Assembly (NCBI GenBank): GCA_946540005.1
Contig: CAMNHY010000005.1
Location: forward strand, 1 to 59,569
Reading direction: 5' to 3'
From: an uncultured Clostridium sp.
GTDB taxonomy: Bacteria > Bacillota_I > Bacilli_A > Acholeplasmatales > Anaeroplasmataceae
Length of the DNA: 59,569 nucleotides
The notes beneath the pieces are model-generated. The model saw only the letters and a program-made list of their open reading frames with translations, was not told the DNA's origin and made no database searches. Below are positions 33,835 to 42,111 of this stretch, one piece after another (position 1 is the first letter of the stretch; every line of letters begins with the position of its first letter). Both the position numbers and the translations under genes were made by a program.

Positions 33835-34659
33835 TTGAAATTCATTCATTATTTAGACAATAATATTTCTCGTATTGGAGTAATTAAAAATAATAAGATT
33901 TTTAGAACAAATTATAATGATTTAGAAGAATTATTTGATATTGATCTTAAAAATATTAAATTATTAGATGAAGAAACAAATAATATCAAATTTCTTCCTA
34001 TAATAGAAAAGCCTAAACAAGATATTTTATGTTTAGGAATGAATTATTATAAGCATAAAAATGAATGTTTAAATGCTGGATTTGATAATGATCCACATGC
34101 AAACACTGTTTATTTTTCTAAAAGATGTAATAAGGCTATTACTTCAAATGATTATATAAATCTACATAAAGATATAACTAAAGAAGTAGATTATGAAGGA
34201 GAACTTGGCCTTATTTTAAAGAAAGATTCATATAAATTAGAAACAGATGAAGATATTTATAATTCAATATTTGGTTATTGTATTATAAATGATGTATCTG
34301 CGCGTGATTTACAAAAAGAACATCAACAATTCTTATTTGGTAAATCACTAGATACATTTACATCAATTTCTGAAGTATTAGTTACTGTTGATGAATTAGG
34401 AATAAAGCCTGAACTTGATATTAAAACTTATGTAAACGATGAGTTACGTCAAGATGATAATACTAGAAATATGATGTTTAATATACCTTATTTTTTAAAA
34501 GAATTAACAAAAGGTATAACACTTGAAAAAGGTACAATAATAGCTACAGGTACACCTAGTGGTATAGGTAAGTCTATGTCTAAGTTTTTAAAAGATAAAG
34601 ATGTAGTAAGAATTGAAATTGAAAAAATTGGAACACTTATAAATAAGTGTATGGAGTAA
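33835..34659 (+). CDS. Fumarylacetoacetate hydrolase family protein
   Basis: About 274 residues. I place the start at TTG 33835, four bases after AAAGGGTGAT; a GTG at 33826 would lie within that ribosome binding site. The FAH fold shows CLGMNYYKH, VDYEGELGLIL (metal-binding Glu pair), YCIINDVSARDLQ (metal-binding Asp) and IIATGTPSGIG. Family members such as YisK or FAHD1 cleave acylpyruvates or decarboxylate oxaloacetate, using Mg2+ or Mn2+; the true substrate is not visible. It leads an operon with pncA (three-base gap) and a pseudouridine synthase. Confidence 0.87.
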   Translation: MKFIHYLDNNISRIGVIKNNKIFRTNYNDLEELFDIDLKNIKLLDEETNNIKFLPIIEKPKQDILCLGMNYYKHKNECLNAGFDNDPHANTVYFSKRCNKAITSNDYINLHKDITKEVDYEGELGLILKKDSYKLETDEDIYNSIFGYCIINDVSARDLQKEHQQFLFGKSLDTFTSISEVLVTVDELGIKPELDIKTYVNDELRQDDNTRNMMFNIPYFLKELTKGITLEKGTIIATGTPSGIGKSMSKFLKDKDVVRIEIEKIGTLINKCME

Positions 34660-34662
34660 ATT

Positions 34663-35172
34663 ATGGATTATACAATAATAATTGATTATCAAAAAGATTT
34701 TATAGATGGCTCTCTTTATAATAAAGAGGCTATAGAAATAAGAGATAATGTAATAAAAAGAATTGATGAAGGTATTAAAAAGAATCATAAGATAATATTC
34801 ACCAGAGATACTCATGACACAAATTATTTATCTAGTAGTGAAGGAAAGAAATTACCTGTAGTTCATTGTGTAAAAAACACTGAAGGTTGGAAGATTGATT
34901 CTAAAGTTAGTGAATTTGTAAAAGATATAGATTATAAGATTATTGATAAACCTACATTTGGTTATAAAGATTGGGCGTTAGAAAATCCTAAAAATATTTA
35001 TGTGCTTGGAGTATGTACAGATATTTGTGTCATTAGCAATGTATTAATTCTAAAGGCTCTTTATCCTGACGCAAATATTTATGTATATAAAGATGCAGTT
35101 GCAGGTTTAACTAAAGAGAAGAATTTATATGCGTTAAGTGTTATGGAAAGCTGTCAGGTGAATATAATATAA
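34663..35172 (+). CDS. pncA: Nicotinamidase / isochorismatase family protein
   Basis: 169 residues. Catalytic triad Asp8 (IIDYQKDF), Lys96 (DKPTFG) and Cys122 (TDICVISN). Metal ligands Asp49, His51 (RDTHD) and His68 (VHC) are those of nicotinamidase rather than isochorismatase. It converts nicotinamide to nicotinate for NAD salvage. It is short (E. coli PncA about 213) but close to other Firmicutes members. Its stop shares one base with the pseudouridine synthase start. With nadA elsewhere in the window the cell may hold both de novo and salvage NAD routes. Confidence 0.82.
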   Translation: MDYTIIIDYQKDFIDGSLYNKEAIEIRDNVIKRIDEGIKKNHKIIFTRDTHDTNYLSSSEGKKLPVVHCVKNTEGWKIDSKVSEFVKDIDYKIIDKPTFGYKDWALENPKNIYVLGVCTDICVISNVLILKALYPDANIYVYKDAVAGLTKEKNLYALSVMESCQVNII

Positions 35173-35879
35173 TGGATATACTTTATGAAGATAATCATAT
35201 AATTGTTTGTTATAAACCTGAAGGATTATTATCTCAAGCAGATATATCTAATGATAAAGACATTTTAAGTATTCTAAAGGATTATATAAAAGTTAAATAT
35301 AATAAAGAAGGAAATGTATATTTAGGTCTTGTCCATAGATTAGATAGAAATACCTCAGGCTTAATGGTATTCGCAAGAACTAGTAAAGCGGCATCTAGAT
35401 TATCAAAAGATATAAAAGATAGGAATGGATTTAATAAAAAATATTTAGCTGTCGTTGAAGGTAAGATGAAGATTGGAGAAAAGAAGACTTTAATAAATAA
35501 TTTATTAAAAGATGAAAAAGAAAATAAGAGTTATGTATCTAATAAAAAAGATGCAAAAGAAGCTATATTAGATTATGAAGTCTTAGATTCTAAAACATTT
35601 AATAATCAAGAATATTCATTATTAAATATAACACTTCATACTGGAAGACATCATCAAATTAGATGTCAATTAGCCTATATAGGACACCCTATTGCTGGTG
35701 ATATGAAATATGGCGCAAAAAGAAATGGTGGCAATTCTTATAATCTATCAAGCTATCATTTAAGCTTCATGCATCCTACATTAAAAGAAGAAATGAATTT
35801 TAATTTCTTTAAGCCTACACATCTATTTCAAAGATTTTGTGATAAGAAAAATTTCTTGGAAATATATAAATTAATTTAA
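35172..35879 (+). CDS. RluA-family pseudouridine synthase
   Basis: 235 residues. Core motif HRLDRNTSGLMVFART carries the catalytic Asp, and HTGRHHQIR is the second family block. The enzyme isomerises uridine to pseudouridine in rRNA or tRNA. There is no N-terminal S4 domain, unlike RluD, so it resembles shorter members of the family such as YjbO/TruC-type proteins; the site modified cannot be deduced. It overlaps pncA by one base and ends in a bidirectional terminator shared with the reverse-strand oxidase gene. Confidence 0.9.
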   Translation: MDILYEDNHIIVCYKPEGLLSQADISNDKDILSILKDYIKVKYNKEGNVYLGLVHRLDRNTSGLMVFARTSKAASRLSKDIKDRNGFNKKYLAVVEGKMKIGEKKTLINNLLKDEKENKSYVSNKKDAKEAILDYEVLDSKTFNNQEYSLLNITLHTGRHHQIRCQLAYIGHPIAGDMKYGAKRNGGNSYNLSSYHLSFMHPTLKEEMNFNFFKPTHLFQRFCDKKNFLEIYKLI

Positions 35880-35880
35880 A

Positions 35881-35908
35881 AAAAGAGAAACAGTTTTGTT
35901 TCTCTTTT
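35881..35908. terminator. Bidirectional terminator
   Basis: Stem AAAAGAGAAAC/GTTTCTCTTTT (35881-35891 with 35898-35908). A-run before and T-run after serve both convergent genes. Confidence 0.88.
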
Positions 35909-36932
35909 ATAGTATTTCTTTCTTAATCATTGATTTATCAATTTCTTTTAAATTATGTGCACCACACATAAGCATTGCATCTTTAAGTTCTTCAGTAATT
36001 TTATTTGTTAAAAGAGAAATTCCTTCCTCTTTACCACCATATACAGATACAACAAATGGTCTAGCAATTAATACTAAATCAGCACCTAGAGCTAAAGCTT
36101 TAAATACATCTGCTCCACTTCTAATTCCACCATCAACAATCAATATTAATTTGTTTTTCATAACTGGTGCAATTTCTTCTAATGCTGATAAAGTAGATAA
36201 AGAACTATCTAATACTCTACCACCATGGTTTGATATAACTATTGCACTAGCACCTGCTTCATAAGCTTTTTTTGCAGAAGCTAGTGACATAATACCTTTA
36301 ATAATAAATGGCTTTTTAGCATAATTAATTATTTCTTTTAATTCATCTACAGTTTTAACACCAGCAGGTGGATTTTGATTTTTTAAAAAAGGTAAACCAC
36401 CAGCATCTATATCCATCGCAATAGCTTTAGGATTTGCAGATTTAACTAAATCTAATTTTTCAAAAATAGTATTCATATCCCAAGGCTTAATAGTTGGTAC
36501 ACCAATACCATCTAAAGAAGAGATAGCTTTACAAGCTCCTTCTAATACAGCTTTATTTTTACCATCACCAGTAAAACCAATAATACCAGCATCTTTACAG
36601 CCTTTTAAAAGAATTTGATTATATTCTAAATCATCATATAAAGTTCCATAATGCGATTTAACAGCTCCAACAGGGCCAGCAATAATTGGACTTTTTAACT
36701 TATATCCAAAAAAGTCAGAAGAAGTATCGATTTCCTTTACATCAGATATAGGGTCTTGAACTAATCTATAATTTTGCCATGCCTTATAATTTCTTATTGC
36801 GTTATCTCCACTACCTTTAGCTCCTGGTCCTGGTATTTGATTCTTACATGCTAATCCGTTACAAACCGGACAAGCTTTACAGTATGGTCCGATATTTTTT
36901 CTTGCGTTTTCTAATAATTCAACGTAGTTCAT
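35907..36932 (-). CDS. FMN-dependent alpha-hydroxy-acid oxidase family protein with N-terminal Cys cluster
   Basis: 341 residues. A TIM-barrel flavoprotein of the lactate/glycolate oxidase group: SNHGGRVLD carries the catalytic His, VDGGIRSGADVFKALALGAD and the ARPF end bind FMN. It may oxidise L-lactate or another 2-hydroxy acid. An N-terminal block C-x2-C-x2-C-x4-C (Cys18, 21, 24, 29, CKACPVCNGLAC) is not part of the classical enzymes and could hold an iron-sulfur centre; this is inference. Such Cys-rich starts occur in anaerobic Firmicutes members of the family. It follows the DUF1836 gene with a one-base overlap (TAATG). Confidence 0.82.
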   Translation of the reverse strand: MNYVELLENARKNIGPYCKACPVCNGLACKNQIPGPGAKGSGDNAIRNYKAWQNYRLVQDPISDVKEIDTSSDFFGYKLKSPIIAGPVGAVKSHYGTLYDDLEYNQILLKGCKDAGIIGFTGDGKNKAVLEGACKAISSLDGIGVPTIKPWDMNTIFEKLDLVKSANPKAIAMDIDAGGLPFLKNQNPPAGVKTVDELKEIINYAKKPFIIKGIMSLASAKKAYEAGASAIVISNHGGRVLDSSLSTLSALEEIAPVMKNKLILIVDGGIRSGADVFKALALGADLVLIARPFVVSVYGGKEEGISLLTNKITEELKDAMLMCGAHNLKEIDKSMIKKEIL

Positions 36933-37519
36933 TAAATTTCCTCAGATTTATTATCATTTTCATCATTTACATAATTTAAAATATTTAATAAGTAAATGAT
37001 ACGTTTAGATATAGTAGCGTAAGCATTAGCTTTTGTAGCTAAATCTAACGCTAGAGATGTTAAGTCTTTTTCTGAATTAATCTCACATTGACTTAATTTA
37101 TTTCTTGTATCAGCTAAAGCTTTTTTGTTAGCTTCTTTCTTTAAATCTAAATATTTAGTATAAGCTTCTTCAGCTGAATTTTCATATTCAATATTTAATA
37201 TTTGTTTAATTTCAGGTAAAGACATTACTTGCTTTAAATAAATAATTTCGATTAAAGCTGAAATTTGTTCTTTTGTATATTTTTTTGATCTAGGAGCTTT
37301 AATTATATGAGCCTTTACATAATTATTAATCATAGAAGAAGTAATTTGTGTATCAACAGAATTCTTCTCAAGAATATGAGCTTGACGCTCAAGATAATTA
37401 ATCATTTGTTCCATATATAAATCAAAATCTGGTAATTTTTCATAACTAGGAAGTTGATTTTCTTCAAGTTCTTTAAGCCAATTAGCTAGAATTTGATTAA
37501 CATTTACTGACATTGCCAT
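36932..37519 (-). CDS. DUF1836 helix-turn-helix protein
   Basis: 195 residues. LPDFDLYMEQMINYLER, then SSMINNYVKAHIIKAPRSKKYTKEQ and LKQVMSLPEIKQIL, are the DUF1836 domain, which looks like a MerR-like winged helix (the MINNYVK...KPxxKKYT part). The C-terminal third is helical. Probably a transcription factor; a likely target is its own operon with the FMN oxidase, to which it is coupled. The ATG follows AGAGGT with 7-bp spacing. Conserved in Firmicutes, function unproven. Confidence 0.8.
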   Translation of the reverse strand: MAMSVNVNQILANWLKELEENQLPSYEKLPDFDLYMEQMINYLERQAHILEKNSVDTQITSSMINNYVKAHIIKAPRSKKYTKEQISALIEIIYLKQVMSLPEIKQILNIEYENSAEEAYTKYLDLKKEANKKALADTRNKLSQCEINSEKDLTSLALDLATKANAYATISKRIIYLLNILNYVNDENDNKSEEI

Positions 37520-37558
37520 AGTTGTAACCTCTCAATATTTCTTTCTTTTTCTAATCTA

Positions 37559-37587
37559 ATTATAGCATTGTAAAATAGCTATTTCAA
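37559..37587 (-). promoter_or_regulatory. Promoter of the DUF1836-oxidase operon
   Basis: On the reverse strand: -35 TTGAAA (37582-37587) and -10 TATAAT (37559-37564), 17-bp spacing. Confidence 0.7.
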
Positions 37588-37654
37588 TTAAATAAACCAA
37601 AAAAATATATGACATAGTTTTAATAAACATGTATCATATATTTCATTATATTGC

Positions 37655-37683
37655 TTGAATAAGGTTAAAGATTTAATTATAAT
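37655..37683 (+). promoter_or_regulatory. Promoter of the EIIB-like/HPr-like/popT gene set
   Basis: -35 TTGAAT (37655-37660) and -10 TATAAT (37678-37683), 17-bp spacing; a second TATAAT overlaps at 37683-37688. Followed by GAGAGG ahead of the first ATG. Confidence 0.7.
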
Positions 37684-37710
37684 ATAATTGATATGATTGA
37701 GAGGTAAACT

Positions 37711-38073
37711 ATGATCTTATTGAGTGGTGTATATTTAGCATTAACCATTTGCTTAATTATTTTATTTTTCGTTTTGTTAGCAATCTTAGTGGTTGTATTA
37801 TTAAAAAAGAATAAAGGAAGAGTTAAAGTTAAAGTAGATGATGAACTTATTTCTAATCTAATTAATTATTTAGGTGGAAGTGATAATATTAGTTCATATA
37901 ATAATGATGGTTCTAGAGTTAAATTTGAACTAAAAGACTTAGATAAGGCTAATTTAGATGAATTAAAGACTATTTCATCTGGTGGAGTATTTGTAACAGG
38001 TAATTTTGTAAAGGTGCCTTTTGCATATGCTTCTGAAGATGTTATAAAGATACTTAATAAGGTTTTAAAATAG
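37711..38073 (+). CDS. Membrane-anchored PTS EIIB-like domain without phospho-Cys
   Basis: 120 residues. A long N-terminal membrane helix (about 7-31) is followed by a small domain that matches glucose-type EIIB: ELISNLINYLGGSDNI corresponds to the LGGxxNI block, then SSYNNDGSRVKF where EIIB has xxCxTRLR, then LKDLDKANLDELK. The phosphorylatable Cys aligns with Asp66, Thr becomes Ser68, while Arg69 is kept. It thus cannot take phosphate on Cys; Asp could mimic a charged state. No EIIC or EIIA gene is present. The next gene, 14 bases on, is an HPr-like protein, so a partner role is likely. The family assignment is by pattern. Confidence 0.65.
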   Translation: MILLSGVYLALTICLIILFFVLLAILVVVLLKKNKGRVKVKVDDELISNLINYLGGSDNISSYNNDGSRVKFELKDLDKANLDELKTISSGGVFVTGNFVKVPFAYASEDVIKILNKVLK

Positions 38074-38087
38074 GAGGGCTATATATA

Positions 38088-38360
38088 ATGATAGAAAAAA
38101 GCTATAAAATTACTTCTGAGACTGGTATTCATGCACAAAGTGCAGTTCACCTTGTGAATGAGGCTATTAAGTATAATTCAAATATTATTCTTGAAGTTGA
38201 AGGTAAAAAGATTAATATGAAATCAATTATGGGTGTTATGAGTCTTGGTGTATATCAAGGTGCTATTATAACTATTCATTGTGAAGGAACAGATGAAGGA
38301 CAAGCTTTATCTGGATTAGAAAATCAAATTTATCAATTAAAGATAGGTAAAGAATACTAA
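38088..38360 (+). CDS. HPr-like protein with altered active-site loop
   Basis: 90 residues, full length of HPr (about 88). His15 is retained in GIHAQSAV, but the canonical HARPA becomes HAQSA (Arg17 to Gln, Pro18 to Ser). Ser46 in MKSIMGVMSLGV, the HPr kinase site, is kept, as are most core residues. Canonical HPr relays phosphate from Enzyme I to EIIA; the loss of Arg17 should weaken this. It may instead be a Crh-like regulator (Crh has Gln at position 15, a different change). It sits beside an EIIB-like protein and upstream of popT. Its ribosome binding site is AGGAGGGC. Confidence 0.85.
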   Translation: MIEKSYKITSETGIHAQSAVHLVNEAIKYNSNIILEVEGKKINMKSIMGVMSLGVYQGAIITIHCEGTDEGQALSGLENQIYQLKIGKEY

Positions 38361-38361
38361 T

Positions 38362-39297
38362 ATGAAATGGTTAATGGATATCCTAAAAGGATTAGCCATT
38401 GGACTTGCAAATGTTGTAGCCGGTTTATCTGGTGGTACAATTGCTGTAATTGTTAATGCGTATGAAGATTTAATAGATTTCTTTTCAAATATCGCAACTC
38501 ATTTAATTACAGCTTTAAAGAAACATTATAAGCTTTTAATAGGAATAGTATTTGGTATTATAATCGGTGCTGTTTGCTTAAAGAAGCTTTATGGAATTGC
38601 ACCACTACCAATAACTGGCTTTTTTGCAGGTCTTGTATTTATTTCTTTATTTCCTTTATCTAAAAGCTTGTCATTTAAAAAAGGAAAGAAATTAAATATT
38701 ATTAATGTAATTTTAATGATTATATCTTTAGCATTATTAATTACACTTGCACTTTTATCAAGTGGAGAAGAAAAAGTATTAACACTTGATTTTAAACATG
38801 TATTAATAATGTTTGGACTAGGTATTATAGCTGCGATAGCTATGGTTTTACCTGGTGTTTCTGGTTCAATGATTTTACTTGTATTAGGTTATTACACACC
38901 GGTATTAGGTTTAATTTCAATTCATGCACTAAAAAATGATTTCTTAACTACTTTTGTAATGCTTCTAAGTCTTGCAGTAGGCGCAATACTTGGAGTAGTG
39001 CTTGGTTCTAAGATTATTAAACAATTATTAATCAAATGCAGAATTTCAACTAATTTTGTTATTTATGGATTAATTATTGGTTCATTAGTTGGTATGCTTA
39101 TTACAGGTGTAAAAGCTAATAATGAATTATTAGAAAATAATAATTTTTTGCCAAATGGTAAAGAAGATATAATTATGCATGTATTATGCATTGTATTATT
39201 TATAGTTGGATCTTTATGTGGTTATTTGGTAAATTATTTTAATAAGAAAAAGCTAAAGAGTGATTTAAAAGAGGAAATATCAACAGATAAGGAGTAA
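38362..39297 (+). CDS. popT: Undecaprenyl phosphate translocase, DUF368/PopT family
   Basis: 311 residues with about nine membrane helices. DUF368 markers are GLANVVAGLSGGTIAV near 14-29 and the second half-site IAMVLPGVSGSMILL near 155-169, an inverted-repeat-like pair. DUF368 proteins flip undecaprenyl phosphate back across the cytoplasmic membrane for cell-wall synthesis. This is an important drug-tolerance factor in some species. Here it begins one base after the HPr-like gene and is followed three bases on by a dipeptidase. The wall-recycling function suggests the organism makes a peptidoglycan cell wall. Confidence 0.85.
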   Translation: MKWLMDILKGLAIGLANVVAGLSGGTIAVIVNAYEDLIDFFSNIATHLITALKKHYKLLIGIVFGIIIGAVCLKKLYGIAPLPITGFFAGLVFISLFPLSKSLSFKKGKKLNIINVILMIISLALLITLALLSSGEEKVLTLDFKHVLIMFGLGIIAAIAMVLPGVSGSMILLVLGYYTPVLGLISIHALKNDFLTTFVMLLSLAVGAILGVVLGSKIIKQLLIKCRISTNFVIYGLIIGSLVGMLITGVKANNELLENNNFLPNGKEDIIMHVLCIVLFIVGSLCGYLVNYFNKKKLKSDLKEEISTDKE

Positions 39298-39300
39298 CTT

Positions 39301-40674
39301 ATGGAAGAATTAAAAATGGAAGACTTCTTAAAAATGGCTGAAGAAGTTTGGCCTCAATTTAAGAAGAGTTTAACTGAATTAGTAAAAATTCCTTCAGTAT
39401 TAGATGAATATAAAGAAGGTGCTGATGCACCATTTGGTATACATAATAAAGAAGCTTTATTATATATGCTAGAATTAGGAAAAAAAGAAGGATTTAAAGC
39501 TTATAATTGTGACAATTATGCTGGCCATCTACAATTTGGTGATGCACAAGAAACTTTAGGTTTACTTGCACATCTTGATGTTGTACCTGTTACAGGACAA
39601 AAATGGGATAATGATCCTTTTACTGTTGTTGAAAAAGATGGAAAGCTTATTGGACGTGGTGTTAATGATGATAAAGGTCCTTTACTTGCATCTTATTATG
39701 CAATGAAGATTTTAAAAGATAAAGGATTTAAGCCTAATAAGAATATTAAACTTATTATGGGATGTGATGAGGAAACAGGTTCACGTTGCTTAGAACATTA
39801 TTTTAAGAAAAATCCTATGCCTGAATTAGGATTTTCACCTGATGCATGCTTTCCATGCATTAATGGAGAAAAGGCTCATGCTAACATTGATGTTGTAGGT
39901 AAAACTGATGATGCATGTCCTATTGTTACATTCTATGCTGGAGAAAGATATAATATTGTACCAGAAGAAGCTCATATGACCTTAAATAAGAATTTGTCTA
40001 AACAATATAAACAATTCTTAGAAGAAAAAGGCTATAAGGGAGCTTATAAGAAAGGTACATATTATGCATATGGTACTGCAGCTCATGCAATGACTCCCGA
40101 AAAAGGATTTAATGCTGCATTCATTTTATTTGAATTCCTTGAGGAATATGCTCCATCAAATATTTCTAACTTTATGACTAAATATATCACATATGATCCA
40201 TTTGGTAAGAAGCTTGGCATAGACAAAGAATATCCTGAAATGGGTTCATTAACTGAAAATGTTGGTGTTGTAAGAATTGATGAACGCCATATTAAAGTAG
40301 GATTTGATTTAAGAGTTCCTGCTGATGAAATGGAAAATTTAATTCGTCAAAAATTCTTTGATGCATTAAAAGATTATGAAGGCTTAACATTTGATATGCC
40401 AGCTATGACTCCAGTTCATTATGTTCCATCAGATTCATTCTTAGTTGAAGCTCTTGTAAAGAGTTATCAAGAGGCTACTGGTGATTATGAACATAAAGCT
40501 TATTGCATAGGTGGTGGAACATATGCAAAGTTTATGGACAAAGCTGTTGCATTTGGACCACAATTTGTAGGTAGGGAAGATGTAGACCATCAAGCAAATG
40601 AATATATTTATGAAAGTGACTATAAAAAGATTATAGCTATTTATGCTAAATCTATTTATGATTTAACAAGATAA
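39301..40674 (+). CDS. pepV: PepV-like dipeptidase (M20)
   Basis: 457 residues. A dizinc M20 peptidase. Zn ligands by family: His91 and Asp93 region (HLDVVP), Asp in GRGVNDDKGP (about 118-127), Glu pair in DEETG (about 156-160), and a C-terminal His near the VDHQANEYI segment. PepV of lactic-acid bacteria hydrolyses dipeptides with an N-terminal beta-Ala or hydrophobic residue. Cytoplasmic; no signal peptide. Gap to popT is three bases and the stop overlaps trmB by one base, so it is part of a run of tightly packed genes. Confidence 0.88.
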   Translation: MEELKMEDFLKMAEEVWPQFKKSLTELVKIPSVLDEYKEGADAPFGIHNKEALLYMLELGKKEGFKAYNCDNYAGHLQFGDAQETLGLLAHLDVVPVTGQKWDNDPFTVVEKDGKLIGRGVNDDKGPLLASYYAMKILKDKGFKPNKNIKLIMGCDEETGSRCLEHYFKKNPMPELGFSPDACFPCINGEKAHANIDVVGKTDDACPIVTFYAGERYNIVPEEAHMTLNKNLSKQYKQFLEEKGYKGAYKKGTYYAYGTAAHAMTPEKGFNAAFILFEFLEEYAPSNISNFMTKYITYDPFGKKLGIDKEYPEMGSLTENVGVVRIDERHIKVGFDLRVPADEMENLIRQKFFDALKDYEGLTFDMPAMTPVHYVPSDSFLVEALVKSYQEATGDYEHKAYCIGGGTYAKFMDKAVAFGPQFVGREDVDHQANEYIYESDYKKIIAIYAKSIYDLTR

Positions 40675-41339
40675 TGAGATTACGTAAAGTTAAAAATGCA
40701 TTTGAAGATTTATCAAAAGATACAAAATATTTCGTTTTAAATCCAAAAGATTATTATGGTAAATGGAATGAATTAGTATTTAAGAATAATAACCCTATCC
40801 ATATTGAAGTTGGATGTGGAAAAGGTCAATTCATGATGGGATTGGCTCAAAAGTTTCCAGACATCAATTTTATTGCAATTGAAAAATATGATTCGGTATT
40901 AATTAGAACTTTAGAAAAAGCTCTAACTTACGATATTCCAAATTTAAGATTAGTATTACTTGATGCTAATATGCTTCATGAAGTATTTGCACCAAATGAA
41001 GTAAAAAGAATTTATCTTAATTTCTCAGACCCATGGCCTAAGAAACGTCATGCAAAAAGAAGATTAACAAGTTCTGTATATCTTGATGTTTATAAAAAGA
41101 TTTTACCAATAGATGGAGAAATTTTTCAAAAGACTGATAATAGAGGTTTATTTGAATCAAGTCTTGAATCATTCTCACAAAATGGATGGTATTTATCAAA
41201 TATTAGTCTAGATCTTCATAAAACAGATATATTTAATATTATGACTGAGTATGAAGAAAAGTGGAGTCCTAAAGGTCCTATTTATAGACTTGAAGCTAGA
41301 CAAATTAAAGAAGATTATAATAAAAATAATGAAGAATAA
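40674..41339 (+). CDS. trmB: tRNA (guanine-N7)-methyltransferase
   Basis: 221 residues. IHIEVGCGKGQFMMGLA binds SAM; IYLNFSDPWPKKRHAKRRL is the signature loop with the key Asp. It makes m7G46 in the tRNA variable loop. Family length is normal. It overlaps pepV by one base and ends with a terminator. Confidence 0.96.
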   Translation: MRLRKVKNAFEDLSKDTKYFVLNPKDYYGKWNELVFKNNNPIHIEVGCGKGQFMMGLAQKFPDINFIAIEKYDSVLIRTLEKALTYDIPNLRLVLLDANMLHEVFAPNEVKRIYLNFSDPWPKKRHAKRRLTSSVYLDVYKKILPIDGEIFQKTDNRGLFESSLESFSQNGWYLSNISLDLHKTDIFNIMTEYEEKWSPKGPIYRLEARQIKEDYNKNNEE

Positions 41340-41346
41340 TAAAATG

Positions 41347-41379
41347 CTGAGTGTATTATAAAATACATTCAGTTTTTTT
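41347..41379 (+). terminator. Terminator after trmB
   Basis: Stem CTGAGTGTATT/AATACATTCAG (41347-41357 with 41362-41372, one wobble), ATAA loop, seven T. Confidence 0.9.
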
Positions 41380-41451
41380 ATCACTCTGATAATTTTCACT
41401 TTAATTTCACATTTAAATGTTATATAATTTAAATATGATTAGGAGAAGATT

Positions 41452-42111
41452 ATGAGAGTTTTAATTGCAGATGATGATATAGATTTTTTAAATAATTTTA
41501 GTGTGTATTTAAAAGAAAAATATAGTTTTAATGTTGATATTGCAAAAAACGGTATTGAAGCTAAAGAATTATATCAGAATAATAGATATGACTATGTCAT
41601 CTTATATGATAATTTAAATTTAATCCCTGGTTTTAGTTTAATAAAAGAATTTAGAAAAATTTATAATTGTTTTATAACTATTACATCTAAAAGAGATGAT
41701 GCATTCTATGAAAAATATGTTTATTCAAATGGTGCTAATGACTTTTTAATTAAACCAGTAGATTATGAAAAGATTGGATATAAGATTTCAAATTATTTCA
41801 GTTTAAGTGATATAAAAGTTATTGATATTGGTGGAATATCAATAGATAGTGATGGTAGATATTTATATGTTGATGGAGTTTGTAAAACATTAACATTAAA
41901 AGAATTCGAATTATTAACATATTTAATTAAAAATAGAGGTAAAGCTGTTAGTAGGGAACAAATTTTTAAAGATGTTTGGAATTTTACAGGTTTATCAATA
42001 GACGATAGAACTATTGATACACATATTAAAATGTTAAGAAATCAGCTTGGTGTTTATAAAAATTATATTGAAACATATCGAGGATATGGATATAAATTTG
42101 AGGTAAAGTAG
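41452..42111 (+). CDS. OmpR-family response regulator with atypical receiver
   Basis: 219 residues. The C-terminal winged helix is typical (LTLKEFELLTYLIKNRGKAVSREQIF, then DDRTIDTHIKMLRNQLG, GYGYKFEV). The receiver keeps the acidic pair (Asp7, Asp8), the Thr/Ser near 78-79 and Lys101-Pro. However, the aligned phospho-acceptor is Tyr52, with Asp53 one place later (YDYVILYDNL). It may be phosphorylation-independent, or phosphorylated at the shifted Asp. No histidine kinase gene is adjacent. Its stop abuts the ATG of the S51-prephenate dehydratase fusion, so the two are co-expressed. Confidence 0.88.
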   Translation: MRVLIADDDIDFLNNFSVYLKEKYSFNVDIAKNGIEAKELYQNNRYDYVILYDNLNLIPGFSLIKEFRKIYNCFITITSKRDDAFYEKYVYSNGANDFLIKPVDYEKIGYKISNYFSLSDIKVIDIGGISIDSDGRYLYVDGVCKTLTLKEFELLTYLIKNRGKAVSREQIFKDVWNFTGLSIDDRTIDTHIKMLRNQLGVYKNYIETYRGYGYKFEVK

